Shown here: piece after piece, positions 46,341-55,289 of the stretch
How the letters are laid out: every line of letters starts with the position of its first letter
Position numbering within the stretch: position 1 is the first letter of the stretch
Source: Lutibacter sp.
GTDB taxonomy: Bacteria > Bacteroidota > Bacteroidia > Flavobacteriales > Flavobacteriaceae
Assembly (NCBI GenBank): GCA_030683995.1
Contig: JAUXPH010000066.1
Location: 1 to 64,000, forward strand
Length of the DNA stretch: 64,000 nt
Reading direction: 5' to 3'
Program-made: the position numbers and the translations under genes
The notes under the pieces: model-generated
Databases searched by the model: none
Told to the model about the DNA's origin: nothing
Seen by the model: only the letters and a program-made list of their open reading frames with translations

Positions 46341-46408
46341 AGTCGCGATTACAAACGCTATGTTTTGTTCACATAATTAAGCAGGTACTCGTTGCAGACG
46401 AGCACCAA
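46341..46408 (-). repeat. REP-like element, copy C
   Basis: Its reverse complement matches copy A closely over the whole unit, including GTGAACAAAACA in the middle, where copy B diverges. Confidence 0.75.
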
Positions 46409-46444
46409 AAGGACTTAACCAGAAGGACTTACCAGAAGGACTTA
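46405..46444. repeat. 13-bp tandem repeat
   Basis: Three units of CCAGAAGGACTTA (the first with one change and one extra base) directly follow copy C. Confidence 0.8.
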
Positions 46445-46525
46445 TTTCATAAAATAATATTTAGGAATGATATTTGAAGAATGTATTTACTTTTAGTGTA
46501 ACTTGTAAATTCAAAACCCCCGAAT

Positions 46526-48214
46526 ATGACAAAGATAAATGAACCCAATGATGAACTCATCAAAGAATTACTGGTGTTGCAGCGACAGTACAATACCTTA
46601 AAAGAATCGTACAGTAAAGAGCGACTTAAGCACAATATAGTCCTAGAATTCTCACATTTAAGCGAAGAAAGGCTCAAAGAAACCAGTGCGCTGCTACAAA
46701 TAGTGAAAGAAAAAACAAAAATAGGCGGATGGGTTCGAAACATAAAGAAAAAACAAGCTTACTGGTCGGATGGTGTTACTGATATTCTTGAACTACCTAT
46801 TGGTTACAAACCTTATTTCAACGAATCGGTCGGTTTCTACGCCCCCGAATGGCGTAATAAAATAATACAAGTGCTAGAGGATTGCGAACAATCTGGAATT
46901 CCGTTTGATGAGGAAATGGTCATTATTACCGCAAAAGGAAAACGAGTTTGGATAAGGGTTATTGGTGAAGCCGTTGAGAACGATGATGAAATTATAGATA
47001 AAGTCAATGGTGCTTTTCAAGATATTTCTGAGAGAAAGTTCGCCGAAGATCAACTAAAAAAACTTTCAATGGCTGTTGAACAAAGTCCTGTTTCTATTTT
47101 CATTACAGATATTGCAGGTAATATTGAATATGTCAATCCTAAAGTTATTGAAGTTACCGGTTATACATTGAAGGAATTGATTGGCAAGACTCCAAATATA
47201 TTTAGCGCAGGAAAAACCCCTAAAAGTGTCTACCAAAATTTATGGAAGACTATTGCCTCCGGCAAAGAATGGCACGGTGAATTTCATAATAAAAGAAAAA
47301 ATGGAGAATTTTATTGGGAACTCGCTTCCATTTCCCCTATCCTGAATGAAAAAGGTGTAATCACCAATTATTTAGCAGTAAAAGAAGATATTACTGAAAG
47401 AAAACAAAAATTAGCAGATTTAATAGCCGCCAACGAAGAACTGGCTTATCAAAATTTAGAAAAAGAAAAAAGAGCTGCCGAATTGATTGTTGCAAAAGAA
47501 CGCGCCGAAGAAAGTGAAAACTTAAAATCAGCTTTCTTGGCCAATATGAGCCACGAAATACGCACCCCGATGAATGGTATTATTGGCTTTTCAGATTTAT
47601 TGAAGACCCCAAACCTTTCTGGCGAAAAACAACAAAAATATCTCGAAATTATAGAGAAAAGCGGTGCGCGTATGCTTAATATTATTAATGATATAGTTGA
47701 TATTTCAAAAATAGAGTCGGGCTTGATGAAAGTTTATATCAAAGAAACAGCTATTAATGATCAGATTAATAATATATATAACTTCTTTAAACCAGAAGCC
47801 GAAGCTAAAGGAATTCAATTTTTCATTAAAGAAACCTCAACTATAAAAAAACAAGCCATCATTAATACCGATCCTGAAAAAATATATGCCATCCTAAGCA
47901 ATCTGGTGAAAAACGCATTTAAATACACTGAGAAAGGAACTATTGAAGTAGGTTATGACAACAATGAGGAATGCCTTGAATTTTACATTAAAGACACCGG
48001 AATGGGAATTCCCAAAGACCGGCAAAAAGCCATCTTTGAACGATTTATACAAGCCGATATTTCAGATAAAATGGCTATGCAAGGCGCCGGATTGGGCTTG
48101 TCCATCGCGAAAGCCTATGTGGAATTGCTTGGCGGAAAAATATGGGTAGACAGTGAAATTGGCAAAGGATCAACATTTTATTTTACCATTCCGTGCAATT
48201 GGAAATCGAAATAA
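46526..48214 (+). CDS. Cytoplasmic PAS-domain sensor histidine kinase
   Basis: A 562-residue kinase with no membrane helix. In order: an N-terminal coiled coil (about 8-60), a PAS-like fold (about 65-170, ending GAFQDISERK), a second PAS with PAC motif (about 175-292, ending VKEDITERK), a coiled coil (295-335), HisKA with the phosphorylated His343 in ANMSHEIRTPMNGIIGF, and HATPase_c with NLVKNAFKYT, DTGMGIP and GAGLGLSIAK. It lacks a receiver domain and no response regulator lies nearby, so the partner is unknown. It starts just after the repeat island. Confidence 0.95.
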   Translation: MTKINEPNDELIKELLVLQRQYNTLKESYSKERLKHNIVLEFSHLSEERLKETSALLQIVKEKTKIGGWVRNIKKKQAYWSDGVTDILELPIGYKPYFNESVGFYAPEWRNKIIQVLEDCEQSGIPFDEEMVIITAKGKRVWIRVIGEAVENDDEIIDKVNGAFQDISERKFAEDQLKKLSMAVEQSPVSIFITDIAGNIEYVNPKVIEVTGYTLKELIGKTPNIFSAGKTPKSVYQNLWKTIASGKEWHGEFHNKRKNGEFYWELASISPILNEKGVITNYLAVKEDITERKQKLADLIAANEELAYQNLEKEKRAAELIVAKERAEESENLKSAFLANMSHEIRTPMNGIIGFSDLLKTPNLSGEKQQKYLEIIEKSGARMLNIINDIVDISKIESGLMKVYIKETAINDQINNIYNFFKPEAEAKGIQFFIKETSTIKKQAIINTDPEKIYAILSNLVKNAFKYTEKGTIEVGYDNNEECLEFYIKDTGMGIPKDRQKAIFERFIQADISDKMAMQGAGLGLSIAKAYVELLGGKIWVDSEIGKGSTFYFTIPCNWKSK

Positions 48215-48290
48215 AAAATATTATCAAAAAGAGGCCTCGACTTATTAATCAAAAGAATAAGGTTTGTTTGGGGATAATATTAAAACAACT

Positions 48291-48320
48291 ACAAAAAGCT
48301 CCTAAATAGGAGCTTTTTGT
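48291..48320. terminator. Terminator between the histidine kinase and the small membrane protein gene
   Basis: Perfect 14-base arms, ACAAAAAGCTCCTA (48291-48304) and TAGGAGCTTTTTGT (48307-48320), with a two-base loop. It lies between convergent genes and can work both ways. Confidence 0.85.
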
Positions 48321-48339
48321 AGCTTATAACACAATGTTA

Positions 48340-48510
48340 TTAAAAATCTTTTAAAGTGGTGCCAAGCGCCAATAATACAAATCCGGCCAGCAATAGCTGA
48401 AAATTATATTGCGTTAAATATTGAACTTGGGCAAAATGACCAATAATTCCTAAAATCCCTAAAACCAGGGCTATAATCCATACTAATTTTTTTGGTGCAG
48501 ATGGTTTCAT
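48340..48510 (-). CDS. Small two-helix membrane protein (56 aa)
   Basis: A 56-residue frame starting MKPSAPKKLVWIIALVLGIL and ending LALGTTLKDF. It has two hydrophobic helices (about 9-26 and 36-52) joined by a short polar loop (FAQVQYLTQYN), and charged ends that put both termini on the same side. Small proteins of this shape are common in Flavobacteriia, but their function is unknown. The gene is convergent with the histidine kinase and shares its terminator. Confidence 0.7.
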   Translation of the reverse strand: MKPSAPKKLVWIIALVLGILGIIGHFAQVQYLTQYNFQLLLAGFVLLALGTTLKDF

Positions 48511-48815
48511 ATGTGTTGTTTTTTGTTTATAAGTTCAAATTTAGGTTTTAAATGAATACAATGACTATTTTTATTTAAATGGACAAAAAAACCTTTGAAG
48601 CATTTCAATAAATTAGACATCTTTTTTTGTTTTTAATAATTTCGAAACAAATGGCAAGTCGTTTTAATGACTAAATATTTCAACCTATTTTTAATTTCAT
48701 TTACAAAAAGTCAAAAGTTGTTCAAATAACCTTTGTTTCATCTAATTTTTAACTATTTTTGAATACTTAATCCAGGTAATTGGCATCTTTGCTAACATCA
48801 AACTGAAGAGAAAAA
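48511..48815. other. Divergent spacer upstream of crcB
   Basis: AT-rich. Apart from a CATCTTTG element at 48784-48791 (one base off TAnnTTTG), I see nothing in it, including no fluoride-riboswitch fold. Confidence 0.4.
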
Positions 48816-49187
48816 ATGAGAATTTTATTATTAATTGGAACCGGAAGTTTTATTGGCGGCGTTTTGCGATATGCTTTGTCGCAATTTGTTCAAACGAAAT
48901 TTCTTTCCGCTTTCCCTTTCGGAACTTTAGGGGTAAATATTTTAGGTTGTTTTGCCATTGGCATTGTATTCGCACTGAGTGAAAAAACAAATATGTCGCC
49001 CGAAATGCGGCTTTTTCTTGCCACAGGAATATGCGGAGGCTTTACCACATTTTCTGCGTTCTCAAACGAAACTTTTAGTTTAATGCGCGACGGACAACTT
49101 TTTTATGCTTCAGCATACATCACTTCAAGCGTTTTATTTGGCCTTCTCGCAACATTTATTGGTTATTCACTTCTTAAACTTATTTAA
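48816..49187 (+). CDS. crcB: Fluoride channel CrcB/Fluc
   Basis: A 123-residue inner-membrane protein with four helices that exports fluoride as a dimer. Signatures: GGVLRYALSQFV, the GTLGVNILGCFAIG stretch with the conserved Asn, and GICGGFTTFSAFSNET, which carries the central pore and sodium-site residues. It is followed two bases later by a DUF190 gene, a common pairing. No fluoride riboswitch is visible upstream. Confidence 0.95.
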   Translation: MRILLLIGTGSFIGGVLRYALSQFVQTKFLSAFPFGTLGVNILGCFAIGIVFALSEKTNMSPEMRLFLATGICGGFTTFSAFSNETFSLMRDGQLFYASAYITSSVLFGLLATFIGYSLLKLI

Positions 49188-49189
49188 TT

Positions 49190-49537
49190 ATGGAAAATAA
49201 TCCCAACGCAAAGTTGCTTCGAATCTTCATAGGCGAATCTGATAAAATTGGATTTGAAACACTTTATGAAACCATCGTTTTTGAGGCTAAGAAAAAAGGA
49301 TTGTTGGGCGCAACAGTTACCAGAGGCATTATGGGTTTTGGGGCAAACAGCAAAATACACACCGCAAAATTGCTGGAACTCTCTTCCGATCTTCCAATAA
49401 TTGTTGAGATTGTTGACACCGAAGAAAAAATAAGGGATTTCACCAAAATTGTTGAAAAACTGTTTGAAGAATCCAAATCGGGCGGATTAATCACGCTTGA
49501 AAAAGCAGAAATCATCAGGTACAAAGCCGGTAAATAA
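49190..49537 (+). CDS. DUF190 protein
   Basis: A 115-residue soluble protein with a ferredoxin-like/PII-like pattern: AKLLRIFIGESDKIGFETLY, then EAKKKGLLGATVTRGIMGFG and LSSDLPIIVEIVDTEEKI. DUF190 proteins often sit beside crcB and are thought to modulate fluoride export; that is inference from context. It starts two bases after the crcB stop, so the two are translated from one message. Confidence 0.92.
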   Translation: MENNPNAKLLRIFIGESDKIGFETLYETIVFEAKKKGLLGATVTRGIMGFGANSKIHTAKLLELSSDLPIIVEIVDTEEKIRDFTKIVEKLFEESKSGGLITLEKAEIIRYKAGK

Positions 49538-49626
49538 AATTAGTTTTCTCAATTATATTATCCAATTTTGCCTTTTTCTCTTTTCTTTTATTTGGTTGTG
49601 TACTGTCGCCTTCTTACCGTTTTTCA

Positions 49627-50508
49627 TTAGTCATTTTCTTCGTAGTAATACGAGTAGTCAATCCCTTTAAGAAACATTTCGCGGTCGTTTATTTTGATAG
49701 TGAGCGCTTTTTCCAAAAGTTTTTCTAGAACAATTTTTTTTGTCGGACTTAGCACCATGGCATTAATGTAATCTTGTTTGCTAATTTTACTCCAATCAAC
49801 GCATTTTTTGAGGCGTTTTTTTAGTATCAAATCCAACCATATTCTGGTGGTTCTGCCATTACCTTCCATAAAAGGGTGTGCAATATTCATTTCTACATAT
49901 TTGTTTACAATTTCTTCAAATGTAGTTTCGGGCATTGCTTCTATTTGCTTTAATGTGTCGCCTAAAAAACGTGACACGCCAAATTGAAAACCCCCTTTTG
50001 AAATATTTTTCTGTCTGATTTGTCCAGCAAAATCATACAATCCACCAAACAAATAAGCATGTATTTGTTGCAAACCTTTGGTAGTACCAACTTCTATGCT
50101 GTTGATAAAAGAACTTTCAAACATTGCATACGCTTTTGTTTTGCTTTTTCCGTCTATGCTTTCATCGCTGAATGTAAACCAATCAATAAAACGATTGGCT
50201 TTTTTGCCTGGAAATTCTTTGCCTAAACCAATAATACCCGCGTAATCCAACATATCGGTTAAATATCTTTTATCGTCACTTGCTAAAAGTTTCAGTTGGG
50301 TAGTGGCACTAACCACCTCGCTGTTTTCTTTCTTCAACTTCGCTTTAAGATACTTCCAATAGTTGCGAGTTTTGGCGTAGTCGTTTTGGTCGGTAAGCAA
50401 AGCGACAATATCCAACACACTAAACCACCACTTGGCGTTTTGCTCGTCCCAAACGGCTCGCACTTCGCGGTCGTCAAAAAAACGTATGGATATTTTTGCA
50501 TTACTCAT
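49627..50508 (-). CDS. Bro-N/Fic fusion protein
   Basis: A 293-residue protein with two modules. Residues 5-115 form a Bro-N antirepressor-like domain ([37 protein letters not shown]). Residues 120-270 are a Fic domain with [13 protein letters not shown] and the complete catalytic motif [12 protein letters not shown] (211-222, His211). Fic enzymes transfer AMP or a related group to target proteins. The canonical inhibitory motif (S/T)xxxE(G/N) is not present; INSIEV at 135-140 is the nearest match. No separate antitoxin gene adjoins it. It could be a toxin, a regulator, or a remnant of a phage-defence locus. Confidence 0.88.
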   Translation of the reverse strand: MSNAKISIRFFDDREVRAVWDEQNAKWWFSVLDIVALLTDQNDYAKTRNYWKYLKAKLKKENSEVVSATTQLKLLASDDKRYLTDMLDYAGIIGLGKEFPGKKANRFIDWFTFSDESIDGKSKTKAYAMFESSFINSIEVGTTKGLQQIHAYLFGGLYDFAGQIRQKNISKGGFQFGVSRFLGDTLKQIEAMPETTFEEIVNKYVEMNIAHPFMEGNGRTTRIWLDLILKKRLKKCVDWSKISKQDYINAMVLSPTKKIVLEKLLEKALTIKINDREMFLKGIDYSYYYEEND

Positions 50509-50610
50509 AATTTTAATATCATTTATTCTGTCACTCCTTAATTATCTTTTCAAAGTTATGATATTTTTTTTCTTATAGTTGACTTTTGCTGCGTCATGTT
50601 ACATTGACGG

Positions 50611-53166
50611 CTACCTCACTTCCTTCCGAAGCACTTCCAACGGCGGACTTTTAATGACACCAATGCTGTTTCCCAACCCTATTCCTAAAACCAACAAAGT
50701 AATTCCGGGAAACAATACCACAAACGGAATCAATGAAGGAATAAATGGCGTGTCAAAAACCAACCAGGCCAATAATTGGCTGCTTAGCAATGACAGCAAA
50801 ATTCCTGAAAGCGAGCCCAAAACACCAAGATAAAGGTATTCCAAAGCTGTTATTTTAAGAATTTGATTGCTTCTGGCGCCAAGCGTTCGCAAAAGAACAC
50901 TTTCTCTGATACGTTGGTATTTGCTCGTTTTTACGGCTCCCAACAACACAATAATTCCTGTAAAAATGCTAAAAAATGCCATAAAATTGATCAGCCAGGC
51001 GATTTTATCAAGAAGTTTTTCGACCACTGTAAGCACTTGCCTTAAATCGATAATGGACACATTAGGGAAATTTTTTACCAATTCCTGTTGCAAATCTGCC
51101 GAAGCCAAATCATTGGGCACACTGGTGGTCAATACCCGAAACTGCGGTGCATTTTCCAACACGCCTTTTGGAAACAGAATGGTGAAATTCATTTGCATTT
51201 GCGCCCAATCAACTTTTCTGATGCTTCCAACAACGGTGTTTAACAATACGCCTTGTACATTAACTGTGATTTTATCGCCAACAGTAACTTTGGCATCATC
51301 CGCAAAATTATCACTCACAGAAATTGGCACAAGCTCGTTATTGGTAACTTCCGGAGTCCATTCGCCCGCTGTCAATGTTTCAGATGAAGTTAAAGCATCG
51401 CGGTAAGAAACACGAAATTCGTGGTTCAAAATCCAACGTTTTATAGTTGCTGTCGAATCTTGTCTGATTTCGTTTACCAGCCTTCCATTGATACTTTGCA
51501 AACGCATCGTCACAATGGGCATATTGTCCATTACCGGCAAATCCTGACTGTCAATTATATTGGCAACTGAATCTTTTTGTACCGTTTGCACGTCCAATAA
51601 AATCATATTTGGATTTTTGGCGTTCGACTCCAATGAAGCCTGAGCCAATAACACATCTTTGGTAAAATAAAGCGTGCTGATTAAAAAAGTTCCTACGCCA
51701 ATGGCCAATATCAAAATCAGGGTTTGATTTTGTGGCCTGAATAAATTCAACAAGCTTTGGCGCGCCACAAAACCCCAAGAAGTCGGGAAATATTTTTTGA
51801 TGCTTTTCATAAATAAATTGGCAATTCCTGCCAAAATAGAAAAGGTGATTAAAATACCGCCAACAAAAGCAAGCGAATACCGCCAGTCTTTTAACAGCCA
51901 AAAGGAAAAGATAAAAATGAAGAGAAATATGCCCAATAACACCATAATTCCTGCTTTTCTCGACTTGGAAGTGTCTTCTTCCTGAACCCTTAAAGCCTGC
52001 AATGGTGAAACGTATAACGTGTTCATTAATGGATATGACGCAAATAAAACCGACATTAAAACGCCCAATAACAAGCCCATTATTATTACTTGCGGTGAAA
52101 AATTCATTTCCACATCAACGGGCAAAAGATCGCCCAATAATAATGGAAACAACTGTTGAAGCAACAAACCAAGAACCGTTCCTGCAACCCCGCCTAAAAA
52201 ACCTATGCCGGCAATTTGAAGCAAATAAATGAGGAATGTTTGTCTTTTGGTTGCCCCAAGACATTTGAGTACCGCTACGGCACGCAGTTTTTCTTTGATA
52301 TAAATGTGAATGGCGCTGGCAATGCCCACACAACCCAATAACAGCGCAATAAAAGCAACCAGATTTAAAAACTTGCCAAAATTATCATACCTGCGTCCCA
52401 ATCTTTCACTGGTAGAAATATGGGTATCCAAATCGGCATCCTCCAAATCTATTACGGTACCCAAATTTTTTTCCAATTGTGCCAAATCCATTTTCGGTGG
52501 CGCGATGAAATAAAAATCGTAATTAATTCTGCTTCCCGTTTGCACCAAACCGGTTTCAGCAATCAAAACATAAGGAATAATTACCGGTGGCGCAATGGAA
52601 CTAAAAATCGCATTACTTCCCGGAGCCGCAATCAGCGCACCGGCAATAGGCAAAGTTATTGTTCCAATTTTAATGCTGTCGCCTGCCTTTAAACCGAGCT
52701 GCAGCATCAAAGTAGCATCAACCAAAGCGGCACCTTGCTTTTGGTATTGATTTTCTGCCGTAACAGGTTCGGTTTCCAGCAATCCGTAAAAAGGAAAACC
52801 TTCTTCCATTCCCCTAACCTGTACCAATTTGGCAGCCCCTGTTTTTGGAAAAGCAGCCATCGAAGAAAAACTTATTTCCTTTGCATCGGCACCGCCCAAA
52901 GAATCGATTATTTGAATTACTCTTTCGTTTGGCGGCTGATTGCTGTCTATTTTAAAATCGGCGCCCATTAAGGATTTAGATTGCAATGCAATGGTTTCCT
53001 TTAAAGTTTTGCCAAAAGATTGTATGGAAACCACCGCGGCAATGCCCAAAACAATGGATGCCATAAAAAGCACTAATTTTTTACGGCTTGCCTTTCCGTC
53101 GCGCCATGCCATTTTTAAAAGCCATTGAAAAGATGCTTTTGAAGCTGCTTTATTGGTATTTATCAT
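50611..53166 (-). CDS. ABC transporter permease, YbbP/FtsX type
   Basis: An 851-residue inner-membrane permease with two FtsX-like halves. Each half has a large periplasmic domain and three to four membrane helices (for example LVAFIALLLGCVGIASAIHIY and FMAFFSIFTGIIVLLGAV). After each set comes the motif LRTLGA or LKCLGA before another helix, as in YbbP. It overlaps its ATPase gene by four bases (ATGA), and a TesA-like gene lies divergently, so the trio matches the tesA-ybbA-ybbP set. The exported substrate is not established. Confidence 0.92.
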   Translation of the reverse strand: MINTNKAASKASFQWLLKMAWRDGKASRKKLVLFMASIVLGIAAVVSIQSFGKTLKETIALQSKSLMGADFKIDSNQPPNERVIQIIDSLGGADAKEISFSSMAAFPKTGAAKLVQVRGMEEGFPFYGLLETEPVTAENQYQKQGAALVDATLMLQLGLKAGDSIKIGTITLPIAGALIAAPGSNAIFSSIAPPVIIPYVLIAETGLVQTGSRINYDFYFIAPPKMDLAQLEKNLGTVIDLEDADLDTHISTSERLGRRYDNFGKFLNLVAFIALLLGCVGIASAIHIYIKEKLRAVAVLKCLGATKRQTFLIYLLQIAGIGFLGGVAGTVLGLLLQQLFPLLLGDLLPVDVEMNFSPQVIIMGLLLGVLMSVLFASYPLMNTLYVSPLQALRVQEEDTSKSRKAGIMVLLGIFLFIFIFSFWLLKDWRYSLAFVGGILITFSILAGIANLFMKSIKKYFPTSWGFVARQSLLNLFRPQNQTLILILAIGVGTFLISTLYFTKDVLLAQASLESNAKNPNMILLDVQTVQKDSVANIIDSQDLPVMDNMPIVTMRLQSINGRLVNEIRQDSTATIKRWILNHEFRVSYRDALTSSETLTAGEWTPEVTNNELVPISVSDNFADDAKVTVGDKITVNVQGVLLNTVVGSIRKVDWAQMQMNFTILFPKGVLENAPQFRVLTTSVPNDLASADLQQELVKNFPNVSIIDLRQVLTVVEKLLDKIAWLINFMAFFSIFTGIIVLLGAVKTSKYQRIRESVLLRTLGARSNQILKITALEYLYLGVLGSLSGILLSLLSSQLLAWLVFDTPFIPSLIPFVVLFPGITLLVLGIGLGNSIGVIKSPPLEVLRKEVR

Positions 53167-53849
53167 TGGGCAACCGTTTGATTTTCAACAATCTTCCCTC
53201 CTTTTAATCGGAGAATGTGTTGGGTTTTTTGCGCCAATTCAATATCGTGGGTAACAATAACCAGTGTGGTTCCCAATTCTTTATTTAAGTTGAAAAGCAA
53301 TTCCACCACTTTTTCACCGGTTTCTGCATCCAGATTTCCTGTAGGTTCATCAGCAAAAAGAATAGAAGGTTTGTTAGAAAAAGCCCTCGCCACAGCCACT
53401 CTTTGTTGTTCACCTCCGGAAAGTTGCGACGGATAATGATGGTAACGATCTGCCAGCCCCACTTTCTCCAACAATTCCATACCAATTTTAGCGGCATTTT
53501 TATCGCCTTGAAGCTCTAACGGCACCGCAACATTTTCAAGCGCCGTAAGTGTTGGCAGCAATTGAAAATCCTGAAAAACAAATCCGACTTTATTATTCCG
53601 CAATAAAGCACGTTGGTCTTCACTTAAAGAATTTAATTGTGCGCCACACAATTCTATAGTTCCTGAATCGGAATGGTCAAGTCCGGCGCAAAGACCCAAT
53701 AAAGTAGTTTTTCCGCTTCCTGATGGTCCAACGATGGAAAAGGTTGCTCCTGTTTCAATTCCGAAGGAAATATTGTGAAGAACCGTTAATTTTTTAGAAC
53801 CGCTGGAATAAGTTTTCTGTAAGTTCTCAATGTTTAATATCTTTGCCAT
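53163..53849 (-). CDS. ABC transporter ATP-binding protein, YbbA type
   Basis: A 228-residue ATPase of the LolD/YbbA class. Walker A is GPSGSGKTT (about 40-48), the Q-loop is VFQDFQLLP, the signature is LSGGEQQRVAVARA, and Walker B is LFADEPTGNLD, with the switch His in VTHDIELA. It drives the permease encoded by the overlapping downstream gene. Confidence 0.95.
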   Translation of the reverse strand: MAKILNIENLQKTYSSGSKKLTVLHNISFGIETGATFSIVGPSGSGKTTLLGLCAGLDHSDSGTIELCGAQLNSLSEDQRALLRNNKVGFVFQDFQLLPTLTALENVAVPLELQGDKNAAKIGMELLEKVGLADRYHHYPSQLSGGEQQRVAVARAFSNKPSILFADEPTGNLDAETGEKVVELLFNLNKELGTTLVIVTHDIELAQKTQHILRLKGGKIVENQTVAQ

Positions 53850-53922
53850 AGCATATTCTTTATCTTGTTTTTTTGAAAAAATGCAAATTAAAGAAATGAT
53901 TTTAATTTAAACACCAAATGCT

Positions 53923-54615
53923 ATGCGAATCCTGTTAATGTTTTGTTATATTTTATTGTTTACATCGTGCGTTTCTTGTGGAAAAAACACTGCTGAAAAA
54001 GAGAAAAACAATGCCAAAGAAATGATTGATGCAGCAGCAAAAAAGCAAAAAAATGCGGATCAAAAAGTGATTCTTTTCTTTGGCACCAGCCTTACGGCTG
54101 GAATGGGATTGGATCCAAACGAAGCTTTCCCCGCAGTTATTCAGGAAAAAATAGATTCCTTAAATTTACCTTATGAAGTTGTCAACGCCGGATTGAGCGG
54201 AGAAACCACGGCTGGCGGAAAAAACCGAATCAACTGGGTGTTGAATCAAAAGGTCGACATTTTTGTTCTAGAACTGGGCGCCAATGACGGACTTCGCGGT
54301 GTTCCTTTAACTGAAACAAAAAACAACCTGCAAGCGATTATTGATGTGGTAAAAGAAAAAAATGCGGACACAAAAATTATTTTGGTGGGAATGGAAATTC
54401 CGCCCAATATGGGTGAAGCCTATACTTCCGAATTTAGAAATCTGTTTCCTGAACTTGCGAAAAAAAATAACTTGACATTGGTTCCGTTTTTATTGCAAAA
54501 TGTTGGCGGCATTAAGGAATTGAATCAGCCAGACGGCATCCATCCAACTGCCGAAGGACAAAAGATTTTGGCCAATAATGTTTGGAAAGTGTTAAAACCG
54601 GTGCTTACCAAGTAA
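53923..54615 (+). CDS. SGNH esterase/lysophospholipase (TesA-like)
   Basis: A 230-residue predicted lipoprotein (signal FCYILLFTSC, Cys16) with an SGNH hydrolase domain. Block I FFGTSLTAGMG holds the nucleophile Ser, block II is NAGLSGETTAGG, block III is ELGANDGLRG, and block V DGIHPTAEGQ carries the catalytic Asp and His. TesA-like enzymes cleave acyl-thioesters, lysophospholipids or aryl esters in the periplasm. It is divergent from the ybbA-type gene with 73 bases between, as expected for a TesA partner. Confidence 0.92.
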   Translation: MRILLMFCYILLFTSCVSCGKNTAEKEKNNAKEMIDAAAKKQKNADQKVILFFGTSLTAGMGLDPNEAFPAVIQEKIDSLNLPYEVVNAGLSGETTAGGKNRINWVLNQKVDIFVLELGANDGLRGVPLTETKNNLQAIIDVVKEKNADTKIILVGMEIPPNMGEAYTSEFRNLFPELAKKNNLTLVPFLLQNVGGIKELNQPDGIHPTAEGQKILANNVWKVLKPVLTK

Positions 54616-54663
54616 TCTGAAAAAATTCTCGAACCATTTTTTAACTATTTATTCAAATTAAAA

Positions 54664-55119
54664 ATGATGATTTTCCGAAAAGCAACAAAAAATGACTTGC
54701 CGTATATCATAAAATTGATGGTAAATGATAAATTGGGGAAATTAAGGGAAAATTATCGGGAGCCTTTGCCCCAGAGTTATTATGATGCATTTGAAATCAT
54801 TAATTCAGACCCAAATCAGGAATTGATGGTTGCGGAAAATGATGCCGAAATTTTAGCCACTTTCCAACTGAGTTTTATTCCCTATTTAAGCTTTCAGGGA
54901 AAATTAAGAGCGCAAATTGAAAACGTATTTGTTCGGGAAGATTTAACCGGACAAGGAATTGGAAAAAAAATGCTTGAATGGGCCATTGAAAGCGCCAAAT
55001 CACGAAATGCGCATTTACTGCAACTCACAAGCGATAAACAAAGACCCAGAGCCATTAAATTTTATGAAGATTTGGGGTTTACATCTTCCCACGAAGGAAT
55101 GAAATTACATTTTAAATAA
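54664..55119 (+). CDS. GNAT acetyltransferase
   Basis: A 151-residue GNAT protein. MIFRKATKNDLPYIIKLMVND is a standard opening, and RAQIENVFVREDLTGQGIGKKMLEW is the acetyl-CoA binding loop. The end RAIKFYEDLGFTSSHEGMKL follows the family. The acceptor substrate is unknown. It sits 48 bases after the TesA-like gene and may be co-transcribed. Confidence 0.88.
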   Translation: MMIFRKATKNDLPYIIKLMVNDKLGKLRENYREPLPQSYYDAFEIINSDPNQELMVAENDAEILATFQLSFIPYLSFQGKLRAQIENVFVREDLTGQGIGKKMLEWAIESAKSRNAHLLQLTSDKQRPRAIKFYEDLGFTSSHEGMKLHFK

Positions 55120-55148
55120 AAATAGCGACTTTCCAAAAACATCTATTT

Positions 55149-55254
55149 TTTAACCGCAAGAAAACGCAAAGGAAAATCACAAGGTGCGCAAGGAAAAATA
55201 ATTCATAAACTCTTGGCGAACTTTGCGAAAATCTTTGCGGCCTTTGCGGTTAAA
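55149..55254. repeat. Long imperfect inverted repeat rich in CGCAAAG
   Basis: Arms of about 45-50 bases start TTTAACCGCAA on the left and end TTGCGGTTAAA on the right. Inside, CGCAAAG-type words recur about every ten bases (for example AACGCAAAGG, CTTTGCGGCC). It lies between convergent genes and may act as a terminator. Elements of this wording are dispersed in many Bacteroidota. Confidence 0.75.
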
Positions 55255-55289
55255 TTTAATTTACTATTTATAATTTTATTTCAAAATAA

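Larger units (their letters stand above)
46031..46525. other. Repeat-rich spacer after the RAYT gene
   Basis: It contains the right REP, a short open stretch encoding LKELKEEIQALQ before a stop (about 46104-46145, possibly another gene tail), a cluster of hairpins, REP-like copy C and a 13-bp tandem repeat leading to the histidine kinase gene. Confidence 0.6.

Noticed and set aside
44184-46444. CRISPR array
   Set aside because: Repeats are few, inverted, of unequal length and not separated by regular spacers; no cas genes.
48700-48815. Fluoride riboswitch before crcB
   Set aside because: I looked for the conserved pseudoknot core and found nothing resembling it.
50867-51406. 179-codon frame antisense to the YbbP-type permease
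   Set aside because: A shadow of the permease, lacking any start context or recognisable domain.
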